From Aplectana chamaeleonis (lineage: Eukaryota; Nematoda; Chromadorea; Rhabditida; Cosmocercidae): DNA of 64,000 bases. A program made the translations under genes and the position numbers. Under the pieces are notes generated by a model. The model was not told the origin of the DNA. It saw nothing but the letters and a program-made list of their open reading frames with translations, and ran no database searches. The DNA lies in the NCBI GenBank assembly GCA_029168955.1, contig JAPDOI010000021.1:2636001-2700000 (forward strand), in the 5' to 3' direction. Numbering within the stretch: the first letter of the stretch is position 1; each line of letters opens with the position of its first letter. Of the stretch, positions 33,409 to 44,055 are shown in pieces.

Positions 33409-34439
33409 TATTTACTCTTTGTTTGTTTTTCGTTTCATCGTCGTATAAGTTGTTGATTGTGACTTATTTGAATTTTTCGTGGGATAGGTTTAGAGTAGGG
33501 GGTTTTTTAGGAGGTGGATTTTGTTTTTGTTGTTTGCATTCTTGGGAAGAGTTAGGCTGGTGTGGGTTTTTATTTAATTGTTCGTTTCTGGGGTTGAGTT
33601 TTTAGCTTGGCGGGTTTCCATTTAGGGTTTTGCCAGGGATTTGCTGTGGTAAGGGTTTGGTCTGGTTTGCTCCTCATATCAGGTAGTTTTGTGTTTTCTT
33701 TTTATTGGGTGGTCTGACCTAGCGGTTTGTTTGGTTCCGTCGGGTTTTGTTCCTCACATTAGGTAATTTTGTGTACTCTTTTTATTGGGTGGTTTGAGTT
33801 AGTGGTTTGTTTGTGGTTAGTATTTCGTTTAGGTTGGTTTTTCTATTCGGAGTTTTGAAGCGTGTTTTTATTTATTTATGGTTGTATTGAATGTGTAATT
33901 TATTTGCTGATTTATTTTTACTAATTTCAGAAGTTGTGTTTATTGGGGAATATTGGTTGTGCCACATTTGGTTTAGTGTTATCGTGCAGATTGGGTCCAA
34001 ATCGGAAATTTGTGATATTGCAGAGGTTGGGTGTTTGTAAATTGGAGTTAGGATTTTGCTAACAGTAAGAGCAATTTCTTTAAAATTTCATAATTTGGTT
34101 TTTAGTCTGTTTCGCGGTGGCTATTTGCTTACCTCGTGTGATTTCTGTTTTTTGATGGTTCAGTTCTGGTGGAGCTGAATTTCATTTGGTTCTGTTTTTC
34201 CGGTCAGTGAGTGCCCATTCTTGACGTTATATGAGTGAAAGAGCGAGTGGAGTGGAGAGATTTAACATTTTCGTTCCTGTTCTTAGCCTGATATGAGTGA
34301 AAAAGCGAGTGGAGTGGAGACATTTTAGTGGTAGAGATATCAAAATATACAACAGCGAGTAGTTGGAAAAAATAAATAAATAAATAAAATTCAGTACGAT
34401 GTACAATATGACCTGTCCAGCTGGGGCAGGTAGTATCGA
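33409..34439 (+). other. PAT 5' untranslated region, G/T-rich
   Basis: Strongly T and G rich on the plus strand, with a tandem duplication (TTTTTATTGGGTGG at about 33700 and 33779) and a 57-bp repeat containing GATATGAGTGAAA near 34230-34320. No ORF with coding character. Confidence 0.5.
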
Positions 34440-35110
34440 GTTGGGGGTTTCGATCCTTGCGCAAGTGGCAAAGGCATTGAGCCGGTGATTTTGGATTTGG
34501 TCGAGGAAAAGTTCAAGGAGAAGAAGTGGTTCCGTCACCCAGTTCCTCAAGGATACAATGCCTATCACTGGCACATCCCGGGTTAAGGTTCATGCAGATG
34601 AGTTGGTCAGATGGATTCGAGAGCTAGAGAACACTCAGGACGAATCGGGTTAGGAGGCGAAGAAGGAGAGAATAGAAAATCTCAATGGAGCACGAGAAGA
34701 AGGTCGACAACTGTCGTCGGGGCATCTCGATACTCATGCCTGCGGATACTTTCGATAAGATGAACCAGTTATCTATCAGACAGACGACTCCGAGAAGTTG
34801 GTGGCAGAACAACTTTAGAAGTCAGCCTCGAGATCTCCGGAGATGAAGAGGAGTCAAGAGCCCCTCCGTGTGAGAGGGTATCCTAAGATAGCAGGATCGT
34901 GTGCGCTTTGCGCCCACCTCTCTTCGCATGTGAACAGTGAAGACTACAGTTCGCGTTTGCACTGTGACCCCAACATTTCGACGCCCTTTTCGCTCGCGGA
35001 GCAGGAACTCAAGTTCTCTATGGAGAGCCCTCAGAACGAAACTTCGAGCAAACCCCATTCGTGCTCAGATTGTATTTAAACTGCATATAAGCGGGACGCA
35101 TGTTAGCCGT
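34440..35110 (+). pseudogene. PAT gag remnant
   Basis: Fragments with coding character in changing frames: VKVHADELVRWIRELEN around 34585-34635, and a cysteine-rich patch SCALCAHLSSHVN around 34890-34935 that resembles the zinc-knuckle region of gag proteins. Stops and frameshifts occur throughout. The position 5' of RT fits gag, but I could not match a full domain. Confidence 0.45.
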
Positions 35111-35244
35111 TTGCCGTTTTACGAAAGGGTATCAGTGATTTCAGAGCAGGTGGCTTTTTGGATCATACAGATTGTTGGACGTCATTGAATCCTTCGAATT
35201 TAGTGAGGGAATGGGTTTCAACTGGATTCAAAGTCACTTCATAG

Positions 35245-36940
35245 ATGGTGCAAGTGTCCAGCACGCTCAATCGTCGTTCAGCTTTTCTTCATGGGGAGTT
35301 CGTTGATGAGGCGGTCGATGCTTTGATGAGGACTCAAGCCGTAGAGAAGGTCGATAGAAAACCCGCGATAGTTTCGTCGCTATCAGTAGCGGAAGGCGAG
35401 AAACGGAGGCCTATACTGGACCTTCCATGGTTCAATCCTGTTGTGGTAAAAGAAACCGTGAGGTTTGAGGACGTGACCAAGGCGTGGGACGTTATCAGGG
35501 GATCAAAATTCCTTAGCACTTCTTATCTCCATCCGGTTACCATCATCGGAAATTTTTCGGATTTGAGTGGAAGGGGGAGTTTTTATGTGTTTCGTGTCCT
35601 CCCATTCGGTTACATACCGCCTCCTTTTATATTAACGAAAATTTTCAAACCTCTCCTTAGTAAATTGAGAAAATTTGGAGAAATATCTGTCTATACATAG
35701 ATGCGAGGGCAGATGGTGTAGCTAAAGCTGTTAGCTTGGTTTGTGGAGATTTTGAGAAAGCCGGAGATGTGGCTTCTAAAGAGAAAAGCAAGTTGGTTCT
35801 TTCGAGTCAGGGCGCCTGGACTGGTTTTCATATTAACTTGAGTGAAAGGTTTGTGAGCATGTTTGAGAATAGAATCAGAAAAGCCGTGCGACGGCTTCAG
35901 GGTCTGCGAGACTCTAAGAAACCTCTAAGAGAGAGAGACTAAGGTTCATCGGAACCGTTGTATCGATGTGGTTCGTTTTAGGAGATGAAAATGTACTCCA
36001 TATTCGGGCTATGGATAACAAAGTTGTGTTAATGGTGGCTCTCTGGATTTTCATGGGCATGTAGATGTTGACAAGGTGGAGATCTTGTTCTGGGAAGACA
36101 GATTTCGCATGGTCAGTTTCATAGAAATTTCGATGTGTGAGATTTTTTTTCCATCAATTGTCATTTGCTCGTAGCAGCTTCGGGCTGGGTGCAGTAATGT
36201 TGACTAGTGAGGGCAGGGAAGCCATTGCTAAGAACATATCCATGCAGCTTATCGATTCTTTCCAGTATACACAAAGAACTTATAGCAGTGAAACTTGACT
36301 TTGAAGCATGGAAAGACAAGCTTAGGGGCTTGAATGTTGAATTCAGAGTGGATAATCAAAGTGCAGTGGTCATTTTGAGGAAGGGCAGCACTGTCCCCGC
36401 TTTACATAACCTAGCTCATAGTATTTTGGGTATCATCAAAACGTATCCAATTGCAGTACTTTTCAAGTGGATCTCCAAAGGAGATTACACAGAAGCAGAT
36501 CTAGCAAGTAGAATCATAGGTTACGATGAGTGGGGGGGGGGGGTTTAAGAACACATTGTTTTTGCTACAGCATCCTTGGGGTAAAGCAATGATGGATATG
36601 TTTGCGTCTTCACGTAACACCAAAATGACGTATTTCGTCGGCATGGTCAGTTCTCCTTCAGTTTTTAGTTGGAGTGGACGCCCTTTGTCGGGATTCGCGT
36701 AAGTTAGTTCCCCCACCTGATTTGATCCATGCGGCAGTTTTTGTTTTGAAGGAGGTCAGAGTCTGAGCTATTCTTGGTATTCCTTGCTGGCCCTCTCATT
36801 GGTCCTTTTCAGCTCTTAACAGGGTTCGGAGGAGATCGGATTGGGGAGGTTAGAGATAAGGTTCTGTTTCCCACAGGTATCAAACTATTTTCTCCTCCAT
36901 TCTTGCCCTCAGCAGCCTTTCCTTCGCAGTTTTTGTCATT
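35245..36940 (+). pseudogene. PAT reverse transcriptase-RNase H, multiply disrupted
   Basis: RT fragments in order: KRRPILDLPWFNP (fingers), VLPFGYIPPPFILTKIFKP (motif B region), then the motif C site at 35694-35705. There an altered reading frame gives YIDA instead of a YxDD catalytic pair, and the main frame stops (TAG at 35698). The connection region AKAVSLVCGDFEKAG, KSKLVLSSQGAWTGFHI follows. RNase H remains are HKELIAVKLDFEAW, RVDNQSAVVILRKGS and WISKGDYTEADLASR (36270-36520). The C-terminal extension MDMFASSRNTKM and GIKLFSPPFLP follows after further stops. Loss of the second catalytic aspartate plus stops makes this inactive. The homology pattern is that of nematode PAT polymerases. 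Confidence 0.85.
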
Positions 36941-37030
36941 CCCGCTCGTTTTTGTGTTTCTAGACTGTTCTCCTGTTAAGGTACCTAGTCGTAGGTTCGA
37001 CTTTCTCTGACCCTCGGCTTTGTCGTTCTA

Positions 37031-37130
37031 GCATATAAAGCCCTTTGCGCAGTGTTCCGAGTCGGAGAGGAGATTCTAGGAGTGAGAGGGGTGTTTATGA
37101 CGAGTGATTCGATGAATCGGGCCAGGAGGC
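37031..37130 (+). repeat. PAT split direct repeat B1
   Basis: 100 bp from GCATATAAAGCCCTTTGCG to GCCAGGAGGC, matched by B2 with four substitutions. It is separated from A2 by 22 bp that mark the B-A junction. Confidence 0.9.
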
Positions 37131-37152
37131 AAAAAGTACCAAAAGAAAAAGG

Positions 37153-37322
37153 AATCGAACCGCAGACGAGGAACACTGCGGACGAGTTGTACTGGGTAGA
37201 GCGGCTATTGGCTGTTGTGGGTTGACTGAGTATCATAGGGGCGGATGGAGGTACGCAGGGAGTTTCCGGGAATGACATTCCATTCTAGGCTTTGGCATAG
37301 TCACAGGCAGTGACTTGATTTT
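37153..37322 (+). repeat. PAT split direct repeat A2
   Basis: Copy of A1, followed by a T-rich run and a different downstream sequence from A1. Confidence 0.9.
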
Positions 37323-37473
37323 TTTTTTGTGGCTGGGTTTCTCAGTGTATGGTCTAATCAGGAAGTAATTTTATAGAGGCTGAATAGGGCGTAGGGATAG
37401 GGAGTGCAAGTTGATTCACACATTGCGTTTCCATGTGATGCTTATATATATTTTTTGCAGAAACGGAAGACCG

Positions 37474-37713
37474 ATGGATGCGGCACGGGTGGTGGCATCA
37501 CCGAAATATGAGGATATGTGGGGCAGACAACAGACGTCGGGAAGTGTGCACGAGTTCAGAAGGGACAGTTTTGACACGTGCTCTCGAGCAAGGCATGACG
37601 ACGACGACAATTCGGCGCAGTGGTTGAGAGGCCAGCTCACAGTCGACGAGGCTTCGAGTGGTTCGATTAAAGGTCACGGAAGTTGGCCCGGTTTCCAATC
37701 TATTTTGAGTTGA
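37474..37713 (+). CDS. 79-codon ORF behind a splice acceptor, between PAT A2 and B2
   Basis: An acceptor-like TATTTTTTGCAG ends at 37460, 13 nt upstream of ATG. The frame (MDAARVVASPKYEDMWGRQQ...) contains a DDDD run and WLRGQLTVDEASSG, then stops. Composition is GC-rich and codon-like compared with the T-rich surroundings. No domain is recognised. It could be a small PAT-encoded protein, the first exon of a Gag, or chance. Confidence 0.35.
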   Translation: MDAARVVASPKYEDMWGRQQTSGSVHEFRRDSFDTCSRARHDDDDNSAQWLRGQLTVDEASSGSIKGHGSWPGFQSILS

Positions 37714-38298
37714 TCTTGCCTTGTGTTCTAGTTACTCTCACGGTTCTCCCGGAATATTTTTGTCCGGCGCATGGCTTTCCTGTAGGCTTTGGCTAGTTTA
37801 GTCTCTGGTGGATGTTTACGGTGTACGGTTTTTCGCCTCCATTGCTTTTTGATTTGGCAGCTTTTCATGTTATTTGAGTGTTTGTGGAAATTTGTATTTT
37901 GTAGTTCTGGCTCATTCGGGCTATGTTTTCATTCGCGTTATGGTGTATGTGCTCATATGGGTGTAGATAGCCTTGTAGCTTTTATTGAGTTTTAGAAGTA
38001 CGGGACGTTTTCACTCTAACGCTATAGCCTGACGTTCATGGTGCTCGTATAAGGTTTTTTCCTATATTTGGATTTCTCAGTTTTAGGGATTTTTGTGTTC
38101 CTACAATGATGTTTGTTTGTCTGTTTTTACCAGTTTTATACTCAGTGTATAGCATTCTACTTTCTTCAATGATCTTGAAAGTGAATATATCTTGTTTTTG
38201 ATCTGATGCATTGGTTCTTGTGCTTGTTCCGTTACATTCGGACCGTTTTACTTCGATATTGGTTGTTCACTGCCTGTTGCCATATAAAGCCCTTTGCA
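37714..38298 (+). other. PAT sequence between A2 and B2, no gene seen
   Basis: T-rich with short ORFs. It ends in a 20-bp partial duplication of the B start (CATATAAAGCCCTTTGCA at 38281) directly before B2. Confidence 0.5.
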
Positions 38299-38398
38299 GC
38301 ATATAAAGCCCTTTGCGCAGTGTTCCGAGTCGGAGAGGAGATTCTAGGAGTGAGAGGGGTGTTTATGACAAGTGACCCGATGAATCGGGTCAGGAGGC
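38299..38398 (+). repeat. PAT split direct repeat B2 (3' end of element)
   Basis: Matches B1 with four substitutions, ending CAGGAGGC. Beyond it, ATAAATACAG begins the flanking hAT-type element. Confidence 0.9.
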
Positions 38399-38809
38399 AT
38401 AAATACAGTTCCAGCTCATGTAATGTATAATTGTACCCGTTAAATCGGTAACTGATGAAAACATCTTCACTGGGTAATCAGTGGAGTACCTTCGAGTTCA
38501 AGGTTGTTCGGGAGCCTCAAATGTCTTTTTTTAATGATCAAATTCTTAACCCATTAGAAAAGTCACAAGCCCTTTTTCGGAAGCATACCGATTACTGCAA
38601 ATTCTAAGATTACAAAACCAAGTGATATCAAAGTTGTAGCGTAAATGCAGCCCTTTTTAGACATGTGAACGAGTTGAGAACCCGTGTAAATCGGTCCGCT
38701 AATCCTCGGATGGTGGGCTGGTGGAAATAATTCGCACAGGAAGTTGACCAAATCTACAATACTTTGTCTGGCTTCTCCAAAATTGAACAATATTTACAGC
38801 GGTCAGTAA

Positions 38810-39428
38810 AGGCAGTGTTCAATAATATTTTCGGCTTCGAAATCATTAGCTGAAATGAAAGGTTTACTCAGTGACATAGCTGAGTTTGTTAATAAATGGT
38901 ACGAAGATGAAAAAATGAAAAATCTTTTTAGGCAGTGATTGAAACCGCATTCAACTTTTCACCACAAATCGAAGGGTTCGAGGCACATTGCAACATCAGT
39001 GTCGAAAACCGGCTTGAAACGAGCAACCAATAGCATTATAAGGCCCCGGAACTTGAATGTGTTGTGCTTGCCCCACCCACTTCCTCGGTCGCCACAGGGA
39101 AGTGGGTTGGGCGGGCACACCACATTCAAGTTTTGGGACCTTATAAAGCAATCTATTACTCGCTTTTAGTCGACACTGTTGTTGTAATGGGCCTCGTGCA
39201 GGCTTGTATACCGAATACACATAAAGTAACGCGCCCAAGAGCAGTCCGGCTGGCTAAACGCACTGCACGCGGCGCTCCAGCGAGGACGTGACAGCAGCGG
39301 CCTTCCGTAGCATTTACCAGTCGAACTCCCTTCAGGTGCCTCTCATTCTGTGTATTCGATCAGCATGCCCCTCGGAGCTCTTGATTTCAGGTGGAAATTC
39401 AAAGGCTGTTTTTATCGTGAGCACTGTA
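38810..39428. mobile_element. TTAA-type MITE (diverged) containing a 190-bp foldback
   Basis: The left end AGGCAGTGTTCAATAAT and right end TTATCGTGAGCACTGTAT are diverged members of the AGGCAGTGTTC family; the flanks are no longer exact TTAA. Inside, 38995-39090 and 39100-39185 are inverted copies (ACTTGAATGTG/CACATTCAAG, CCCACTTCC/GGAAGTGGG) with a 14-nt loop. Confidence 0.55.
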
Positions 39429-40059
39429 TACAACTAGACTAGTTTTACCCCATTCCTGTAACACCACAAAGAAAACCATTCAATCGTAGTTTGAAGTGAG
39501 CGAAATTGGGAACCTTGAGGTTGCTATTAACAAAAGAAATTGTGAGTAACTCCGGTCATAACCTAAACCGCGCGCTGATGATCGCGGTGTGGATTGTCAT
39601 TCGCCATCAAAGGACTAATTATCGCGTATTCTCACCTGAATGTCGTACCGGTATCGGCCACAGTCTTTGGATCGGCGCACACTCGCATCGCACCAAGTTT
39701 GCTTACGGTTTACTGATCGCCGCAAGCCCCTTTCAAAAAACATTTTGCGGGTCTATCACACTTTGCACTGCTCAAAAAGACGCCCATCTTTTGGATCTCT
39801 AATTGTTTTGTACGGTAACTTTAATTAGTGGGGAGGAATTAACAGGTTTATGTATCTTCGGCGATGGAAAAGCTTACAGCCGCGTTGATCTTGATAGTGA
39901 CTCCTCATCACCTGAGGCTTTCAAGTAGCTTTTGATATATGGGATTTTTCTTTCTGTAAAGGCTATTGAAACGCCAGGCACATAGCAACTGGCAGATATA
40001 AATAGCATGGAATACGACATGACCAAGGAAATGTTGGCGTATTATAGCACAAAACAGAT
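39429..40059. other. interior of the hAT-type element, no gene seen
   Basis: No ORF of note and no recognised repeat. Confidence 0.4.
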
Positions 40060-40354
40060 TTTGCCGTTTGCCGTTTGCCGGTCGTTTTTGGGGTTTGCCG
40101 TTGCCGTTTGCCGAAATTTCCAATCCCTTTGCCGCACACCCCTGGTCGCGGTCCACGGCAAAGAAAGCCACGCTTCGGTCCGATACATGGGCGTAACCTT
40201 CGCCAAGGTCTGCGGTGAGAAAACACCCTCCCTGCGGACCGCGGCGAAAACCGTCCCACCCCCCAGCCGTGAGATCCCCTATCCCTCAGCGGTCGAAAAT
40301 GTGCTGGCCTCCGGAGATTGACTCGAAGTCACCTTCAAGGGCCGGCATCAGAAT

Positions 40355-40445
40355 CAGGCATGTGCGAAAAACTTTGAAATCGAAAAAACCGAAAAACTGA
40401 AATTCTTCTGTTTTGAATACGAAAAATTCCGAAAAAACTGAAAAT
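40355..40445. mobile_element. possible CAGG-type element end with short A-rich motif repeats
   Basis: CAGGCATGTGCGAAAAAC is followed by repeats of GAAAAAACCGAAAAACTG type, in the style of the other CAGGG-ended elements here. The opposite end was not located. Confidence 0.35.
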
Positions 40446-41229
40446 TTTTTTGTTCTTTGAAACATCTCATTTTCGTAATTACATGTCTTTGGTTGGAAAA
40501 ACAAGGCAACGTAATCGAAAAGTCTTATTATGAAATTTTTGTTTAAAACTGCGGTTGTTCTCTGAACAATCATGTCCACGTTCTTTGGAGTTTCTGATCA
40601 AAACTGTGGGCTCGAATGTCGTCCTTAACTTTATGAAAAAATCCGAATTCGTAGAAGTTGAAAATCGTGGGCAAGTCACAGATCAAAACGGAACAAACTT
40701 TGCACAGAGACGAACATCAATAGCTCTCGATGTATAGCTTGAATTTTTTGCGCTGTCATGTTGAATTTCAGTGCGAGCGATCGCGTCGAGGTCAGCACTG
40801 ACCAGTAGCTCAGTCTCTCGGCGCTATTGGACGTTAGTGGCCGCGACGCAACCACACGCATTGAGTCGTGGTGTCTACACAGGGGTTAGGTTCAACGACT
40901 TTGAACCACCACGGATGGAACTATACAAGATGCCGCTCGCCGAAGAATGTTTTCATTCGCAGTTTTTTTTTGGTATGGGTCGATAGAGGGAGCAGAAAAA
41001 ATTAATTTGGCTTTCGCTTGAGAATTATGGGCCTCCAAAAAGCAATTCCCGACGTCTTTTTCATGAACATCTCAAACAAAAACGAAATTCCCGACCTTGA
41101 AGCAGTGTTCACAATAGATTTCACTTTTGATGTCTCAACCGTTTACGGAAAAACATGAAAACCGTGTAGCTGGAAGAGAACGTGGAAACCGTGTTTTTGT
41201 GCTAAAAGGGGCCATTTTTGCTTACGTTG
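40446..41229. other. no supported gene
   Basis: Short overlapping ORFs on both strands only. A GC-rich block at 40780-40865 has phrases (GTCGCG, CGCGACG) seen in other repeats. Confidence 0.35.
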
Positions 41230-41860
41230 ACTTTTGAGCGTGGAGGAATTGACCGCTATGAAGGATGATATAGTCTACAGCAATGTTACTGTGCTTATCT
41301 GGGCAAAATTCCGGTCCGCAATTGCGTCTCGACGCGCTTTGCGGCCGCACGCGCTGGAGTCAGTCAAGTTTCAGGCTCCAAAACCGGCTCGATATGGCTT
41401 TTTTATACAGTTTTCTCCAATTTTGTTTACTTTCCAGTTTCTAAAACCCACCTAGAGTCAACAGATCGGCGGCTGCTGCGCTGTAAACTCTTCCGACTCG
41501 AATGCGCGCGGCCGCAAGGCGTGTCGAGACGCAATTGCGAACCGGACTTTGACCCAGAGAAGCACAATAGTAGGACCAGGTGAGGTTGCGGACTCGTCCT
41601 AACATACGGTAGTTTGTCAGTGGTATCGCTCATTTTTCCGGAACTGCTTTGATAGATCGGTGAGTCTGTGTGTTCACCGATACGACCACATCTTTCGAAG
41701 CAATGAAAACATGTGAAAATGTGAGAGCGGAAGCCGAAACTCACCGACCAATTTTAGCTATTTCGAAAAAATGAGTGATAAGACTATCAGGCTACAGTAT
41801 GTTAAGAAGAATCCGCAACCTCACTAGGTCCTACTTCCATTGCTGTAGACTATACCTATA
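41230..41860. repeat. inverted-repeat element with a nested MITE
   Basis: Outer arms: TATAGTCTACAGCAATG (41270) pairs with CATTGCTGTAGACTATA (41838), and the ATTGCGTCTCGACGCG / GTGTCGAGACGCAATTG blocks pair at about 41320 and 41522. The right arm is split by an element at about 41573-41832 with ends TAGGACCAGGTGAGGTTGCG and CGCAACCTCACTAGGTCCTA. No coding. Confidence 0.7.
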
Positions 41861-41875
41861 AATGCAATCAGTTAA

Positions 41876-42320
41876 AGGCAGGGTTCGCGATAAAACCAAC
41901 TTTTGAGCTCTCGTCATGGGAATGTAGATTTGGTCATCACAAAAGTAAAACTAAGTGAAAAAACCCGGAAATTCGCAGTAAACACGCTCAAAATCAAAGT
42001 ATAACGGCTAATTACCGGTGTCGGCCGGCCCCCTAATTAACGAGATTTTCAATAATGCTTGCTTATCCGCCCATTATTTTGCTGTCAAAGTAGACAGTAG
42101 TGTCCAGAAATGCTCAGAAATTGCTTTAGAAGCAAAAGAAAAGTTGACAAAACAGGCTTTTACACAAATCTCGGTATTTGGGGGCAGGAGGACACCAAGC
42201 CATAACTTGTTCCTGAGCGTTTTTTCTTCAAATTTTTACTTATTTTCATTTTTGTCATGGTTAGAGCTACCATTCCATGGCGATAGCACAACAACCGATT
42301 TTATCGAGAACAGTACTTCC
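41876..42320. mobile_element. TTAA MITE, AGGCAGGGTTCGCGATAAA family
   Basis: The left end AGGCAGGGTTCGCGATAAA follows TTAA (41872-41875). The right end TTTTATCGAGAACAGTACTTCC is diverged and followed by TTGA. A related right end (TTATCGTGAACGCTGCCT) also lies at 42517-42534, so a second copy or a longer element is possible. Confidence 0.6.
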
Positions 42321-42534
42321 TTGATTTGATTACTTCATGTTATCACAACCTTGAGGGTCTAGGGGGCGGAAAGGGGACATGAGGCGTTTCAGTGACCTCG
42401 AAAAGCCCGTTGGCATCTGTTATTTTGCCATTCCTAGCTCTTTTCAAACCGCTTTTCGAGCACTGAGGGCATAGAATTCCTCTCGCCTATTATTTTACGA
42501 CGAACAGTCATTGAGAATGATTATCGTGAACGCT

Positions 42535-43214
42535 GCCTTTGAAGTACCGATGCAGGTAATCAGCTATGCGGAATCGATTAGCGTTATTACATATTCAGAT
42601 TGGTGATGATTCCGCCTGTCGAATTTCATATTTTTGGTTCTTCGGAGGATTATTCCTGAAAGTTATGGCCATGCTCAAAAGATGCGCCGTAGTCGCTTTA
42701 GTCTGTTGATAAACAGGAAATCCAACAAATTTAGACCCAGTCAGTCTAATTTTCTGTCGAAAGTTATGTAGTAGAAGGAACCGTTGTGCAAGGCTCAGAT
42801 CATACGTTTGCTTTTACGCGAAATGATTCTGGCAAGGGAGTGTTGCACACATAAGATGGAGTTTCGAAATGCCACTTTGATTTGCTCTAAGGGGAGCACA
42901 GTGCTCCAATATTCTATACTCAGAACCGGCTAATGGTCTGAGAGATTCGCAGGAGATTTTCAAAAGTGGGCATTTTCATAGCTTCGCCAATAGGAAAGGG
43001 GTACACGAAAGACAATTTTTAGGGCGTTCAAAAAAATTGTCTCGGATTGAGCTTGAAAAGAAGAGAAATTGCACTGGTAGTATTCGGGTAGGAAAGAAAA
43101 AGACAGAAACATTCCCGGTGATCCGATATTTCTGCCTGAGTAGTCACAGAAAGCGAAAAAACAAGGAGAAGAAACGAACATCGATCGTGCAAGGAACCCC
43201 GTGATTGCTCGGCT
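42535..43214. other. no supported gene
   Basis: No ORF or repeat recognised. Confidence 0.35.
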
Positions 43215-43765
43215 TGGCCTGCACACATTTCATGACGTCCTGCACACTCCTTCTGAGGTCCCACACACTTTTTATGGCATCTGACGCACTCACTCTTGGG
43301 TCCCGCAACATTTTTTAAGGCGTCTGACGCATTCCCATTCTGGTCCCGCGCATTTTTCATGGCGTCTGACGCACTCCCTCTTGGGTCCCGCACACTTTTT
43401 ACGGCGTCCAACGCATTCCCAACTGAGTCTCGCACTTTTTTTATGACGTCTGACACACTCCCTCTTGGGTCCCGCACGCTTTTTACGTCGTCCTCGGCAT
43501 TCCCGTTTGGGTCCCGCACTTTGCCTACGGCGTGCTGCGCACTCCCACTGCGGTCCCGCATACTTATTGCGGCGTCCGGCGCACTCTCTCATGTGTTCCA
43601 CATGCTTTCTACGGCGTCCTACACACTTCCACTGTGGTCCCACAGACTTTTCCCGGCGTCCTCCGCGCTCCCACGTGGGTCCCCTACACTTTGTCCGGCG
43701 TCCAACGCACTCTCAGTGGGGTCCCGCACACTTTATCCGACGCACAGCCACTGGGGTTCCGCAGT
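43215..43765 (-). repeat. second dispersed array of the 42-bp satellite (reverse orientation)
   Basis: About 13 units of roughly 42 bp, plus-strand landmarks GCACTCCCTCTTGGGTCCCG, CACACTTTTTACGGCG and TCTGACG. Read on the minus strand they match the 51-63.5 kb satellite. Several units are clearly diverged (TCATGTGTTCCACATG, CCACGTGGGTCCCC). The ORFs on both strands (43296-43992, 43028-43643) are repeat-derived. Confidence 0.85.
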
Positions 43766-44055
43766 TTAGCACTCAGAGAACAACCAATCCTGGAGTTGGC
43801 ACCGCTGTCGCCCCGAGCGCGACCGGGAAACGGCCGAGGCCGCTATTCGCACCGGACAGGGACCGCGGTGCCAGTTCGCCCCTCGGCCGCTGTCCGGGCG
43901 ATGAAGTCATAATTGGGAGGAGCCGGTCCCACTCCGGGCGATGGTTTGTCTTAGTAAGGATTTCAGAGCGCGAAACTACCTCCGACGATTAAAATTCCTT
44001 GCACCAAACAAACCTAAATTGTCGTAGGGGGGGAATTTATTGTATAAGAGTCTTT

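Larger units (their letters stand above)
33239..38398 (+). mobile_element. PAT-like retrotransposon with complete split direct repeats, coding region decayed
   Basis: The order A1 (33239-33408), body, B1 (37031-37130), A2 (37153-37322), B2 (38299-38398) is the split-direct-repeat layout of PAT/Ngaro-type tyrosine-recombinase retrotransposons. A1 and A2 look identical over 170 bp. B1 and B2 differ at 4 of 100 positions. The body has a gag-like remnant and RT-RNase H with many lesions. No tyrosine recombinase was found between A1 and B1 or between A2 and B2. The contrast between well-kept repeats and a broken body suggests a non-autonomous copy mobilised in trans, or recent homogenisation. Confidence 0.85.
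33025..40152. mobile_element. hAT-type element with 8-bp target duplication, filled with later insertions
   Basis: The left end CAGGGGTGTGCGGCAA at 33033 and its complement TTGCCGCACACCCCTG ending at 40144 are bordered by the identical octamer GTCGCGGT (33025-33032, 40145-40152). Both ends carry runs of GCCGTTTGCCG. The 7.1 kb between them includes the PAT-like retrotransposon (33239-38398) and a TTAA-type MITE (38810-39428). What remains of the original element is about 1.3 kb with no transposase, so it was probably a non-autonomous element later used as a landing site. Confidence 0.8.

Noticed and set aside
42960..43992. ORFs on both strands across the second 42-bp array
   Set aside because: Repeat-derived; open on both strands and ending where the array ends.
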